From Dictyostelium firmibasis (taxonomy: Eukaryota > Evosea > Eumycetozoa > Dictyosteliales > Dictyosteliaceae): DNA of 27,500 nucleotides. The stretch is taken from contig CM069766.1 in assembly GCA_036169595.1 (NCBI GenBank), positions 3,472,501 through 3,500,000 of the forward strand, read 5' to 3'. Under the pieces are notes generated by a model, which saw only the letters and a list, made by a program, of their open reading frames with translations, did no database searches and was not told the origin of the DNA. Both the position numbers and the translations under genes were made by a program. Positions 27,162 through 27,500 of this stretch are shown here, one piece after another; position 1 is the stretch's first letter, and the number at the start of each line of letters is the position of its first letter.

Positions 27162-27500
27162 ATTTTTATCTTTAAATAAAATTTATTTTTTTTGACTATT
27201 TTTCTTTTTATTTTTTTCTTTTTTAATTTATTTCCAACGATATTTTACAGTTATTTTTTTTATTTTTGCTGATTTTTTTTTTTTTTTCTTTTAAAAATTT
27301 CTTTTTTTTTTTTTTTTCTTAAACCAATTTTAAAAAACCAATTTTATTTTATTTTTATTTTTTTTTTTATTTTTTTTAATTTTTTTTTTTTTAAAAATTT
27401 AGTTTTAAATTGGCTTTCTTGTGTTTATTATAAAATTTTTTATTTTTTTATTTTATTTATTATTTTTTAAAATTGTGGTGATCAAAAAAATTAAAAGAAA
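27162..27500. other. promoter-side flank of the ankyrin-RA gene
   Basis: T-homopolymer-rich DNA upstream of the minus-strand start codon at 27161, continuing to the window edge. No coding segment or clear motif beyond oligo-T tracts was seen. Confidence 0.5.

Overview
The window is almost certainly nuclear DNA of a social amoeba, most likely Dictyostelium discoideum or a very close relative. Intergenic DNA is extremely A+T rich with long A and T homopolymers, coding DNA is clearly less so, introns are short with GTAAGT or GTATGT donors, and exons carry long AAT (Asn) codon runs. This placement is an inference from composition and protein similarity; no database was searched. No tRNA or rRNA gene, CRISPR array or intact mobile element was seen.

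Layout, left to right: the 3' part of MUS81 (+, running off the left edge); a 2 kb A/T desert; a four-exon RasGAP gene (+); NELF-B (-, three exons), convergent with the RasGAP gene; cytosolic prolyl-tRNA synthetase (+), divergent from NELF-B; a convergent spacer with an RNA-like fold; a four-exon secreted protein of unknown family (-); elongin C (+, two exons); kynureninase (-, two exons); UBL5/Hub1 (-, four exons, one of only 18 nt); a short-chain dehydrogenase (-) followed at once by a 34-codon membrane-peptide ORF; RMI1 (+, three exons); a 1.4 kb spacer with a perfect 30-bp inverted repeat; an ABCF2/ARB1-type ATPase (+, three exons); a 1.2 kb spacer; and an ankyrin-RA domain protein (-, two exons). 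Exon joins were worked out by hand from GT/AG sites, reading frame and recalled human or general family sequences.

These are mostly housekeeping genes, not a cluster or operon. Loose themes are Holliday-junction processing (MUS81, RMI1), Ras signalling (RasGAP, RA-domain protein), transcription elongation and ubiquitin-like biology (NELF-B, elongin C, UBL5), translation (ProRS, ABCF2) and tryptophan/NAD metabolism (kynureninase).

The items most worth a second look lie outside the main genes: the hairpin at 22173-22320, two RNA-like folds at 2126-2198 and 12637-12755 that share an 11-mer in opposite orientation, the small ORF at 18134-18238, and three coding-like islands that may be gene relics. 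Within genes, the notable oddities are an 86-Asn run inside the MUS81 nuclease core, a (CAA)44 tract abutting a splice acceptor, and a degenerate second ABC signature. I saw no clear evidence of a wholly new multi-gene system.
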